The notes beneath the pieces were generated by a model, which worked only from the letters and a program-made list of their open reading frames with translations, was not told the origin of the DNA and searched no databases. A stretch of DNA of 64,000 nucleotides from Medicago truncatula. Its lineage: Eukaryota; Streptophyta; Magnoliopsida; Fabales; Fabaceae. The translations under genes were made by a program, and so were the position numbers. Location: the NCBI RefSeq assembly GCF_003473485.1, contig NC_053044.1, forward strand, positions 6,336,501-6,400,500, read 5' to 3'. Shown here piece after piece: positions 54,440 through 64,000 of this stretch; position 1 is the stretch's first letter; each line of letters begins with the position of its first letter.

Positions 54440-55298
54440 AGCTTAATTACTCTTTTGGTCCCTTAATTTATTTTTTGGTTTCGTTTTGGTCCCTTTACTA
54501 TTAAAAGTTTCATTTTGGTCCCTTAATTTACTTTTTGGTTTCGTTTTGGTCCCTTGACTATTAAAAGTTTCGTTTTGGTCCCTTAACTTACTTTTTGGTT
54601 TCGTTTTGGTCCCTTAACTCTTCCTCCGTCAACCACTTTGGTCCTTTATGTTAGGATGAATGAATGTAGGCTTAAATGCTCTTTTGGTGCCTTAACTATT
54701 TAATTGGTATCGCTTTGGGCCCTTAACTAAAAAAAAGATTGTTTGAGGATTTTAAGTTTTTTTTTCAGTCTCGTTTTGGTCCCTTCTGTTAGGTTTCCGT
54801 TAGTTTTAATAAAAAACGTTAAGTGTGGACACGTGTCACCTTGTCATTGGCTCTGAGAATTTTTTTTTTACCAAAAAAAAAAAAAAAATACTCAGAGCCA
54901 ATGACAAGGTGACACGTGTCTATGAGTTAATTTTTTTTTAAAACCTTAACGGAAACCTAACAGAAGGGACCAAAAACGAGACTAAAAAAAAATTTAAAAT
55001 CCTCAAACAATCTTTTTTTTAGTTAAGGGACCAAAGCGATACCAATTAAATAGTTAAAGGACCAAAAGAGCATTTAAGCCATGAATGTATTAGAGTTAAC
55101 AGGACCCAAATGAAACTAAAAAATAAGTTAAGGGACCAAAACGAGACCAAAAAATAAATTAAGGGACCAAAACAAAACTTTTAATAGTTAAGGGACCAAA
55201 AGATAACCCAAAAATAAGTTATGGGACCGAAACGAAACTTTTAATAGTTAAGGAACCAAAACAAAATTAAGTTAAGGGATCAAAAGAGTAATTAAGCC
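54440..55298. mobile_element. MULE-type MITE (outer), 859 bp with insertion
   Basis: Ends AGCTTAATTACTCTTTTGGT and (reverse complement) GGCTTAATTACTCTTTTGAT, with a perfect 9-bp target duplication TATATGATA (54431-54439, 55299-55307), as for Mutator-like elements. Each arm holds tandem ~43-bp units of TTTCGTTTTGGTCCCTTAAC. Interrupted by the second element at 54669-55080. Confidence 0.9.
54669..55080. mobile_element. MULE-type MITE (inner), 412 bp
   Basis: Ends GGCTTAAATGCTCTTTTGGT and (reverse complement) GGCTTAAATGCTCTTTTGGT; 9-bp target duplication ATGAATGTA at 54660-54668 and 55081-55089. The arms pair almost fully (CCTTGTCATTGGCTCTGAG / CTCAGAGCCAATGACAAGG) around a T/A-rich loop, so the whole is a long hairpin. 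Confidence 0.92.
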
Positions 55299-55307
55299 TA
55301 TATGATA

Positions 55308-57096
55308 TTAAGTGTCATGATATATTTCAATTAAGGTGAGTTTTAACCGTACAATGTTTATTGTATTCAACCACATGTCACTTCTTACAACCTAGATTAG
55401 TTGTTGCGTTGATGCTATTAACAATTCAATTTGATAGCTGGCTTTTCTAGCCCCTTTATTGGTCTCTTCATGAAACAATGTTTGGTGGTCTTTGTTGTTG
55501 TTTATTGCTTCTATTGAGTAAGTGGATGGAAATGACTTTTTTGTTTTTATATTTTTCGAATCTGAAGTGACTTTATTCTGGTGAGGTGTTAGGGGAACTT
55601 GATTAAAGAGGAGCAGAGGATTTTTCTATATCTTTTTGTACATATGAGGTGATTTTATTAGCATTCTTCTATGTCAGAATTGAGTGCAATGGTCCTGATT
55701 TAGATTTATGTCTAAGAACCTGTGTGAATGAGTTAATATCATTTTCAATATCAATTAATTCCTAATTTTTATACACTAAGGAAGAGTATTAAAGGTTTGG
55801 TAAACAAGGTCCATGCGATGAATGTTACAAGTATAATTCATGAGTTATTCGTCGAGAACTTGATCCTTGGAGACAACTATTTTGCAGACTGTGTATGAAC
55901 TTACAAATTCCATATCCTTGGTTTACTAATGTGTGACATGAAATTTACTAAAGTTGGAATGCTTTGAATGATTGTTTTGTAGTTTAAAAGAGCATGAAAA
56001 CATAATGACAAAGTATGTGTTTGTAATTAGGCACCCTGATGTAATTTCCTTTGCTGAAATTGTTGTTACCATCCCAATTGTACTCTTATTTGCCTTTTCA
56101 TTTGCTTCTAATTGGTTTTCTTCTTGTTAGTTGCAGCCTCAATTACTTGCTACTGTTAAGTCTGTAGCACATATGAATCAGCATGTGGTTCATATGATTA
56201 TTGTGATAGAGCTACCCATGGATTTGCTCAAGAAGCCTACTGCTGATAGTTTTGAAGTACTTGTTGGTTTTGTCACGTAGAGGACTCCATGCTGAGTATT
56301 TATTCCCTTTAACTATATAGTTATCATGTGTTTAGTGCTTTGTAGATATGAACATGCCTTTTTCTACGGTCTTCATTTTGAGTATTTATTATACTTATGA
56401 ATCCTAGCTTTTATTTTTCTTCAGTGTTCATGAAAACATGGTAAATATAGGTGAATGGGGTAAATAAGACAAAGGTATTGAACTATAAAATTACTAGAAG
56501 ATATGAGGTGTCTTGAACTATATATAGATTTTACTTAGTCTATGGAAAATTAATGCATGTACAATGTATGTGGCACAACTCTAAGGGTAGACCAAGAATT
56601 TTGGTAAGCTTGTTTATCACACTACTAAGAAGAGAGCTAGTCGACCTCAAGGTATATTACCCATTTGGTTTTGATTTTATGTTGTTGAAATGAAGGGTAT
56701 CTTAGAGTGTTCAAATTTGGTTGGTTGCTTGGAGGAGTTATCTACTTATACTTTTAATATTTGAGAAGAATGTTTTTGATTTTTTGTATTCTATGAGTAG
56801 AATATGGATACTTGGCTTTTAAAACAACTTTGCCACTAAAAGTCATTGACTCATGTAGAGAAGTTAAATGAGCGTTAATGGAAATGTTTGCTAGAAAAAA
56901 AGCTAATTTTAGCTTATACTTGAAACTATTATCTAGAAAGTCATAGAGATTAGGCTTTAGAGGTAGAATTCAAGATTGCATGAAACTATCGCACCTTTTT
57001 AATCTTTTTGTGTGGTTTATCAGAGTGCTGATAGGTGAACACATTTAGCTGGCAACACCCCCTTATACACCCCCATGTGGCAGGATAGTTTTATCA
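55308..57096. other. No confirmed gene
   Basis: One 50-codon open stretch follows a good acceptor, TAGTTGCAG, at about 56135 (QLLATVKSVAHMNQHVVHMI ... VLVGFVT, stop). It is not recognised and cannot be joined to the possible exon at 54205-54255 in frame. Otherwise nothing. Confidence 0.3.
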
Positions 57097-58062
57097 TAGT
57101 TTTGAAAATCGGATCGGACTGGCCGGTTGAACCGGTCCAACTGGAACCCGGTGGGGTGGCCGGTTTGAGTCGACCAACGGATCGGCCATGCTTTCGAACC
57201 GGCGTGAACCCGATGGGGTGGCCATGATTTTATATTGTTTTAAAACGTTGATATTGATTTACTATAAAACCGGTGAACCGGTGGTGTTTGCAAACCGGAC
57301 CGGTTTGATCTGAAGCATGAATTTAATTAAATAATTTTGTGTAAGAAGTGGCATGGGTGGGAGTAGAACCCGTGACATCTAGCAAGCAAGGAAAACACAT
57401 TACCACTGCACCACTGAACGTTTGTTGAAAAGAAATTGCTTTTGATACATTATATTCAATTAGCACATCTTGGAATAGTAAATCAATATCAACGTTTTAA
57501 AACAATATAAAATCATTAAATTGTGACCTTAAAAGTTAAAACAATATAAAATTGTGACCTTAAAACAATATAAAAAAATATAAATCATTAAATTGTGACC
57601 TTAAAACAATATAAAATAATTTCATAAACATTTTACTTATCAAAAAAGAGAAAAATTCATAAATATTTTACTTGATTGCATTAAAACTATTTTTTTTAAC
57701 ACACTCGTTTTTATTTGTATTGTAGATGCGAAGTAAAATGTTTTTAATATTTATTTGAATAAGTGTTATATCTAAAAAAAAAAATATGCAGTTGAATTCA
57801 AGGGGCATCTATGAAGATGTTTCTATTATATTATAAAAATATGATTTTATTTAGTGTCAAAAAAGTTTATTGTTTTTTTAGAGATCAAAGTCACTCGGTT
57901 TAATATAATTCAATACAAATAATCTTCGTTATAAAGACCGAGTCGTATAATCGAGTCATCCGATTCAGTCATGCGGTTCGACCAGTGACTCAATGGTTCG
58001 ACCAATGACTCATTGACCCAGTACCCTCACCGAGTCGATCACTGGTCCGAGTCTTAAAACTA
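57097..58062. mobile_element. Non-autonomous element with CCGGT-rich ends (hAT-like)
   Basis: TAGTTTTGAAAATCGGATCG on the left and (reverse complement) TAGTTTTAAGACTCGGACCA on the right; both subterminal parts are rich in ACCGGT / GGTTCGAC motifs. The interior has a ~31-bp tandem repeat (TTGTGACCTTAAAACAATAT) at 57520-57625. Flanking 8-mers TTTTATCA and GTATTTCA match only in part, so the target duplication is unproven. Confidence 0.6.
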
Positions 58063-58628
58063 GTATTTCATCTTTTAATGAAGAGTAGTTTTGTCAAAAC
58101 CCATATAAACCTTGTCAAATTAAAAAAAATAAAAAATAAACTCAGTCTCTTCAACACGTTCTCTCCTCCACAGGCCACCGTCCCTCTCCTCCACAATCAC
58201 CAAACTCACAAACCTGCGACAACGACGGTGACGGTGCCGGAATAGAAAAACCCAGATCTGTATCAACGACAGTGACGGCGCCGGAATAGAAAAACCCAGA
58301 TCTGCATCAATGACGGTGACAACCTTGGTTTTTTTTTTTTTACAAATCTTCGTTTTAAGATCTACTATGTGAGAGGTGGTCGGAGTAGAGAGGAGACACT
58401 ATCAGATGAAGATTTTAAGTTCGGAGGTGCTGAGGCGGAGGGCGGCCACGAGATGGTCGGAGAAGAAAGGGAGAAGATAGTAAGAGTTTAACTTAATTTT
58501 TTTGTGTGCTTTTTGTTTTTTTTTTGTCTTGTTTTTCCATACATAAAATGTCAGTGGCAAAGAGGTCATCAAAAGCTAAATAATATAAAAGAAAGAATGG
58601 TTTAGTACATCAAATCCAAAAAGGAAGG
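58063..58628. repeat. GC-richer stretch with 44-bp repeats
   Basis: 58224-58325 holds 2.3 units of a 44-bp repeat (GACGGTGACGGTGCCGG... AAAAACCCAGATCTG). The composition is unlike its AT-rich surroundings and suggests captured exon or UTR DNA. No frame is recognised. Confidence 0.5.
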
Positions 58629-58699
58629 TTACAAAGACCTCAAACAGATCCTTCTCTCACCATTTGAGTCATACAACACGTCAGCACCTAGAATAATTG
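58629..58699 (-). pseudogene. Methyltransferase-like exon fragment
   Basis: Minus-strand frame IILGADVLYDSNGERRICLR ends in a stop. ILGADVLYD is a signature of a class of SAM-dependent methyltransferases (FAM86/METTL21-like). Only ~23 codons remain. Confidence 0.35.
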
Positions 58700-59475
58700 T
58701 AAGTCGTAAATCAAATATGGAGGAATCCCAATACAATTCAGACAACACAATCAAACATGATACAAATAAAAACTTCAATGTCAACCATTGTTTAATAATC
58801 ACTTTACAGAAAATCCATGATATATAGACACAGTGCTAATCTAACTCTAATATTAAAATGAAAAGGAAAAAAATTTCAACAGGCTTCATTACAGTGATAT
58901 CTTACATTGCACTCAATTTTATTTTTGCATCCAAAATCAACAAACAAACCAATCCACCCAGAATCACCAAACAACAAAAGCAAAAACCAAAATTTTGCAC
59001 ACATAGATGAATTAAACCCTAAATTGCAAAGAAACAAACCAAAACTGAAAAATCAAAATCTTAAGATCAAACTAATAGATTTCTACACACATGCAACAAA
59101 AACCACATCAGAATCCAAAAAAAGGGGAAAGAACAAACCCTTAAAATGCAATCGGATGACAAAACCAAAAATAAAACACAAAATGCATAAAACTGATTCA
59201 GTGTAAGACATGCATGGTTTTAGATTGAAGAAAACATAAATAAATCACCTGAAGAAGAAGAAGAACAAACAATGTTTTTTCTGCTCAAAAGAAATCTCCA
59301 GCTGCAACGATACTAAGGCAAGGAAAATTGGGAACGAAATGTTGTAAAAGCACCGTATATATCACATCTGCTTGTGAGGTTGAACTTAACAAATTTCATA
59401 AATTAGAAGATTACCAAATTGCCCCTCAGGAGGGAAAAAATGGAAATATATAGGGACTCTTTTTTCTGGTATAAC
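58700..59475. other. No gene seen
   Basis: Plus-strand frame 58907-59206 is Lys/Asn/Thr-rich and low-complexity, typical of A-rich noncoding DNA. Nothing else. Confidence 0.4.
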
Positions 59476-59505
59476 TAGTTACAAACCTGTGCTTCGCACG
59501 GGTTC
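59476..59505 (-). mobile_element. Helitron 3' terminus, minus strand
   Basis: On the minus strand: AACCCGTGC-GAA-GCACAGGTT hairpin, TGTAA, CTAG, then T. It shares ~300 bp of inner sequence with the end at 49197. The element continues to higher coordinates over the B3 fragments; its 5' end was not found. Confidence 0.72.
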
Positions 59506-59919
59506 AATAACGTATTCGATAAAAAAATTCTTTGAAAGAAAAGATGTTAAAACGACAGAACATTATGATTCATCATAAAATATGTATGAGCTGATTAAGA
59601 TAGCATATAATCAGTTTATGAGATTAGGAATTGACATAATATTTAGGATGAAAACTATTGGAACCAATAAAGGAATCAATGATGTGTGAATTTACATATT
59701 ATCCAAAATTATAAAAAAAAAAAGAGTTTTGTTGTAATATCCATATTTACATCAAATGAAATCAAGCAAAGAAGTAACATCAGTGAGTGAAGATAATCTA
59801 GTCTAGGATTAAAGTTAAGGTGGTATGTTGAAAGTGCGGATCATGAACACCAAATCTTTATTTGGAAAGAACTTGAACGTGCATATTTTTAGGTGGCTTC
59901 TCTAGATAAAAAATTAACT

Positions 59920-60101
59920 TATCACCCTACCTCTAACATATGTTCTCGGCAAAATTTGAACCATTGGCCGCCTAAGTATTTTTTGTAACTTGCTCTCTTT
60001 GTCGTTATCAAGCGACACTTATACCTTTTTTGAGCTTGTTTGTCGATGAGTGTGATTGTTTTCCGTGTTCCTTTTAGAAATGTTAGTGATATCTCATTTG
60101 A
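59920..60101 (-). pseudogene. B3-domain fragment 1
   Basis: A ~60-codon minus-strand frame reads LKGTRKTITLIDKQAQKRYK, then RASYKKYLGGQWFKFCREHM and LEVG, the second half of a plant B3 DNA-binding domain (GGW..FC...L..GD). No start, and a stop follows at the GD position. It lies inside the Helitron end at 59476 and was probably captured. Confidence 0.6.
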
Positions 60102-60489
60102 GAAGTGCTAGGTACAAAACAAATTGGAGTGTTAATTAGAAGTTATATATATGTACATTTCTAAAACATTTACCAAAGCATTGTAAAGATTTACTATAGG
60201 AAAATAGCATGTTTTATTTTTCTCAAGAGATTAGGAAAACAACATTACAATTAACATGATACTAATTTGAACCAATGAAGGAACCAACATGTACAGATTA
60301 ACGTTACATAATAGTTAGGTTTATCAAAGAGATTGCAAGTTTCATAGACTAACCAAAAAGGAATTTTTGCCAATACTTACATCAGACAAAATGAAAAGAA
60401 CAAATGACATCCCAAAGTCAAGATAGTTTACGACTACAGTCCAAAGCGATACATCAAAATAGTAGAAGTTAAAATAGTTCAACAACAAA

Positions 60490-60745
60490 GATCTACTTTG
60501 GAACAACTCGAATTTGCAAGTTCTTCTGTGACTTTTCGAGATCAAAGATGAGCTTACCACCTTCTTCCATCACTCGTTATTTGCAGAAATTGAACCACTG
60601 CCCACCCAAGTAATTTTCATAGCTTGCTCTATCGGTGGTAATGAGATGACAGTTCTACTGTCTCTGTATCTGGTTATCAATGAGAGTGATTGTTTTGCGC
60701 TTTCCTTTCAGAATTGTTCTTGACAACTCGTTTGGGAAATGTTAA
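60490..60745 (-). pseudogene. B3-domain fragment 2
   Basis: Related to fragment 1: LKGKRKTITLIDNQIQRQ, stop, then ASYENYLGGQWFNFCK, stop, then VMEEGGKLIFDLEKSQKNLQ and IRVVPK. Two stops interrupt it. It extends further than fragment 1, giving the last B3 strand. The two are tandem copies on the same strand. Confidence 0.6.
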
Positions 60746-61802
60746 ACGGGAAAATAACTGCAATATTAGTCTAATGCATATTTACATGGATAAGATGCAT
60801 GCGAATATAGTTACATATAATTTATAAAATAAAGGTAGCATAACTGATTTTAAGCTAAAGAAAATGTAACATGACTTCTAATTTATCTTCCTATAAAGTC
60901 TAGATAAATGCATGCATGTACATTATATGCACCCCGTAGACCAATTAACATTGTTGAAACAAATGGAAATTAAGTATCACTTCCGCATGTCCATATATAG
61001 CCAGCACCATTTGACATTGATGTCTTCGAACATTTGGTGCAACTCTCATAATACAATCCAAACTAGTTATGATTGAATTTAGTTGTTTTCCAAATAGTGA
61101 TGCAATATGTTTCCTAACATAAATTATGCACATGAAATAAAGAATAATGCAATATGTATTTTTAATTTGTGCGTAAAAACACTCAAAGCATGTTTGTGCA
61201 TAAAAAAATCAGACATTGACTAAGTTTATAAATTCAGCAATTGGCCTAACATGTGACAATTTGGAAAAATCGTTGTACGAAGTACGTTGAGAAGAAGTCG
61301 AACTCTGACTTAAGTTTTAACTGAAGTTTGACTCTGAGCTTGAGAAGTGTTAAAGTCATGACAAGAATTCAAGAAACATGTTAAAAAAACAATCAAATCG
61401 GATTGTGAAATAATAAGTTGCTCTAACACTGTATTGTGAAATCATAATGCAAACTTACTAAGTCTTAAACTTCTCAACAACCGGATGATGTAGGTTGATG
61501 AGCAGCCTCGAACCTGACCAATTGTTACATATATTTGGGTTGCCATTGACTACAAAATGGAAGCAAGGAACTCAAGGTAAATAAATGGTAAATGATAAAG
61601 CTACGGAGTATTTTTCCCAAAGTGTTACATCAACTATATTCCCACTACATAAGGAAAGACATTTTTCGGGTCATTATCAAACTTATACAAAATTCTATCA
61701 TCTGATGTTGACAAAATAGAAAATAATACCTTTTCTATTTAGCAATATTTAGTTTTTTTGAATAAGAAAAAGATATGCATAGTTTGTTACGATATAAAGG
61801 TG

Positions 61803-61804
<2 letters not shown>
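60746..61804. other. No gene seen
   Basis: AT-rich, possibly Helitron interior; no recognisable frame. Confidence 0.4.

Positions 61805-61840
<36 letters not shown>
61805..61840. repeat. (AT)18 microsatellite
   Basis: Uninterrupted AT run directly left of the inverted-repeat element. Confidence 0.95.
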
Positions 61841-61843
<3 letters not shown>

Positions 61844-62624
61844 ACATATCTTATGAGAATGCATTATTTATATGAGAATGGTGAGAATAGTTATTAACCC
61901 TTGATTAATTTTAGATGGCTGTGATTAAAAAACAATACATGGGCATCCCCTTATCCTATTATTTGTTGTCTTCTCTCTGCCTCATGTCTCAGCAGCCTCA
62001 CCATCGTTGTCGTTTAACTCAGCCATGCTGTCATCTCTCCCAAGCTTGTACCTCGTTGACTCACCCACGTCTCTCTCACTCTCGCATCTCTCTAACACCC
62101 GAGATTTGGTGACCGCAACAACAACAACGATGTTGAAGGAGCAACAAGGTGCAATGAAACCAGATCTCCGATTTCGTTTTATTTGTTTGAAGGTGCGGTG
62201 GCCAACATAAGAGAGCAGCAGCATGGCGGCAACATCAGATCTTGTTTCATGTTCTTCCTTCGCTTTGTTGTTTTTCAATTGTTTTAGTTTAGTTTTATTA
62301 TATTTCTGTTTTTTCTGAACAAAATTGCCTTAAAATATAATAACAAAATAACCAGAGAGTGATGATCTTTCAAATTGGCAGATGAAAATAAATGGGTTAT
62401 AGAAATTGGCAGAGGTAGATGAAAACAATACAACCAGTAAAGCTAGATGAAAATGGCAGATGACAGCTACGAAGAGGGAAGTTAGAAAGATGGGTTAGAG
62501 AAAAATAATAGAATAAGGGGATGCTTATATATTATTTTTTAATCACAGCCATCTAAAATTAATCTAAGGGTTAATAACTATTCTCACTATTCTCATATAA
62601 ATAATGCATTCTCATATGATATGT

Positions 62625-62626
<2 letters not shown>
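61841..62626. mobile_element. Inverted-repeat element inside an AT microsatellite
   Basis: Ends AGGACATATCTTATGAGAAT and (reverse complement) AGGACATATCATATGAGAAT; the arms stay similar for ~125 bp (TTAATTTTAGATGGCTGTGA; AAGGGGATGC / GCATCCCCTT). Both sides are (TA)n, so it inserted into or spread TA repeats. The centre (61960-62270) is clearly more GC-rich than its surroundings and has open frames on both strands without known domains, suggesting captured host DNA. Confidence 0.78.

Positions 62627-62688
<62 letters not shown>
62627..62688. repeat. (TA)31 microsatellite
   Basis: Uninterrupted TA run directly right of the inverted-repeat element. Confidence 0.95.
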
Positions 62689-62689
<1 letters not shown>

Positions 62690-64000
62690 CATAAGCATAA
62701 TCTTTTTAGGCATCTATACCTTTTGTGAAGAAAAGACATCTACAATTTTACTTTTAATTAAAATACAAATTTTATAAATTATACGCATTAGCGTAACAAA
62801 AAAACAGACACACATAAAGTGTTACTCTAAACGCTAACATGTATGTCTGTATATTTGCGAGGTTGAAGAAAGAAAATAAAAATATTCTGTATCATTAAAT
62901 GATAGCGTAAATAAAAATATTTGTGAGGTTGTTATAATTAAACGATATTTAAATTAAATATATAAGTGATAAAAAGATAATAAAATTTCTTTGAAAAAAA
63001 AGGTAATAAAATTAAATGGAACCTCCTTTAAAAAATTAAATGGAACGGCTAAAAAAAATTAAATGGAAGAAAAAAAACATATTGAAATATAATATTTGAA
63101 AATAAAAGAAAAGGTTACCAACGTGAATTGAAGAGAGATGATTGTGAAATAAATTGTCGAGAAATTGTTTTTTGAAGTAGCATTCAACAACTTTTGGCCA
63201 AAGCTCATTCCATTCAATTTTATGCATTAAGAAAATTACCTTTTTTAGTAAGTACTTAATTGATATTGTATTTGGCCTAACTTCTTAAAAATGTAGAGAA
63301 GTTGAAGGAAAAAAAAAAAGGGTCAAACGGTATTTTAATCTCTCACAACGGCAGTGTAGAAAATAGTTAAAAATAAAAAAAATTAGAAAATAGTCAGAAG
63401 TTTTTAAAAATATGAAAATTGGAAAATAGTTAATAAAAATCGGTGAGGTCGCACTCAACCAAGCAATACTAAAAAAAATTATATCGATTAGCGTAACAAA
63501 AAAAAGACAGACGAACATAAAATATTACTTTAGAAGTTAATGTGTGTGTGCGTGTATATTCGCGAGGTTAAAGAAAGGAAATAAAAATATTTGGTATCAT
63601 TAAATGACAGCGTGAATAAAAATATTTGTGAGATTATGATGATTAAAGAATATTGAAATTAAATATATAAGTGATAAAAAGATAATAAAAATCTTTTGAA
63701 AAAATAAAATAAAATTAAATGGAACTGTTCAAAAAAATAAAATAAAATAAAGTTAAATGAAAAGAAAATATATTGAAATATAATATTAAAAAATAAAAGA
63801 AAAGGTTCCCAGCGTGAGTTGAAAAGAGGTGCTTGTGAAATATATTGTCGAGAAATAGTTTTTTAAAGTAGCATTCAACAACTTTTGGCCAAAGCTCATT
63901 CCATTCAATTCTATGCATTAAAAAATGTTCCCTTTCTAGTAAGTACTTAATTGATATTGTGTTTGACCTAACTTCTTTTTAAAAATGTAGAGAAGTAAAA
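62689..64000. repeat. ~700-bp tandem duplication, second copy cut by window end
   Basis: ATTAGCGTAACAAAAAAA occurs at 62787 and 63487, and the following ~500 bp align (TATCATTAAATGA.AGCGT; AACAACTTTTGGCCAAAGCT). Each copy has a minus-strand frame whose start is conserved (MHKIEWNELWPKVVECYFKK at 63227; MHRIEWNELWPKVVECYFKK at 63918). The ATTAGCGT...AACGCTAA segments resemble the GCGTTAGCG...AACGCTAG tail of the Helitron at 33239-35976, so each copy seems to carry a decayed Helitron 3' end. Confidence 0.8.

Noticed and set aside
54205-56290. A spliced gene joining the 5'-UTR-like stretch to the open frame at 56135
   Set aside because: The phases do not match for a direct join and no intermediate exon was found.
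58907-59206. 99-codon plus-strand protein
   Set aside because: Low-complexity Lys/Asn/Thr composition expected from A-rich noncoding DNA.
61982-62278. 98-codon minus-strand gene
   Set aside because: It lies in an inverted-repeat element, overlaps an equally long plus-strand frame, and shows no domain; kept only as possible captured DNA.

Overview
The window is plant nuclear DNA: AT-rich, intron-containing genes and many transposons. Three intact genes and one broken gene encode short signal-peptide proteins with the six-cysteine pattern of nodule-specific cysteine-rich (NCR) peptides. NCR families are known from galegoid (IRLC) legumes, so Medicago or a close relative is the best guess. No bacterial or organellar genes were seen.

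Layout. 1-4111: most of a PIF/Harbinger DNA transposon with an intact SANT/Myb-like ORF1 and an intact DDE transposase; its 5' end lies outside the window. 4781-9150: two tandem arrays (640 bp x 2.1 and 633 bp x 4), the second amplifying the tail of a decayed gene. 9641-12900: MITE, SINE and the first potato inhibitor I (PI-I) gene. 13243-16989: an intact single-exon CC-NBS-LRR resistance gene (minus strand). 17400-22333: MITE, SINEs and a complete gag-only Ty1/copia-like element with GTCAT target duplications. 22334-30900: duplicated blocks with one NCR gene, a broken PI-I copy with an 896-bp inverted-repeat insertion just upstream, and a broken NCR copy. 30992-37640: Stowaway MITE, a complete Helitron inside an NCR block, and an intact NCR gene. 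37640-44460: copia gag relic, SINE, third PI-I gene, more MITEs and a Helitron 3' end. 44770-48300: another NCR block with an LTR insertion. 49197-64000: Helitron termini, gene fragments (MAP65-like, IQD, methyltransferase-like, B3), nested MULE MITEs, an LTR of the copia group, other inverted-repeat elements and a 700-bp tandem duplication cut by the window end.

The probable functional genes are one NLR, two PI-I inhibitors (one without its reactive-site residues), three NCR peptides and the two Harbinger proteins. Much of the rest is the product of segmental duplication and transposition: the NCR block occurs four times and the PI-I block three times, each with copies at different stages of decay. 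I did not find a demonstrably new molecular system. The best leads are a frame-compatible MAP65-IQD exon fusion beside a Helitron end, an in-frame deletion that removes the inhibitory loop of a PI-I protein, and a Helitron whose empty site is preserved in paralogous copies. Exon boundaries and homologies were read by eye without database searches.
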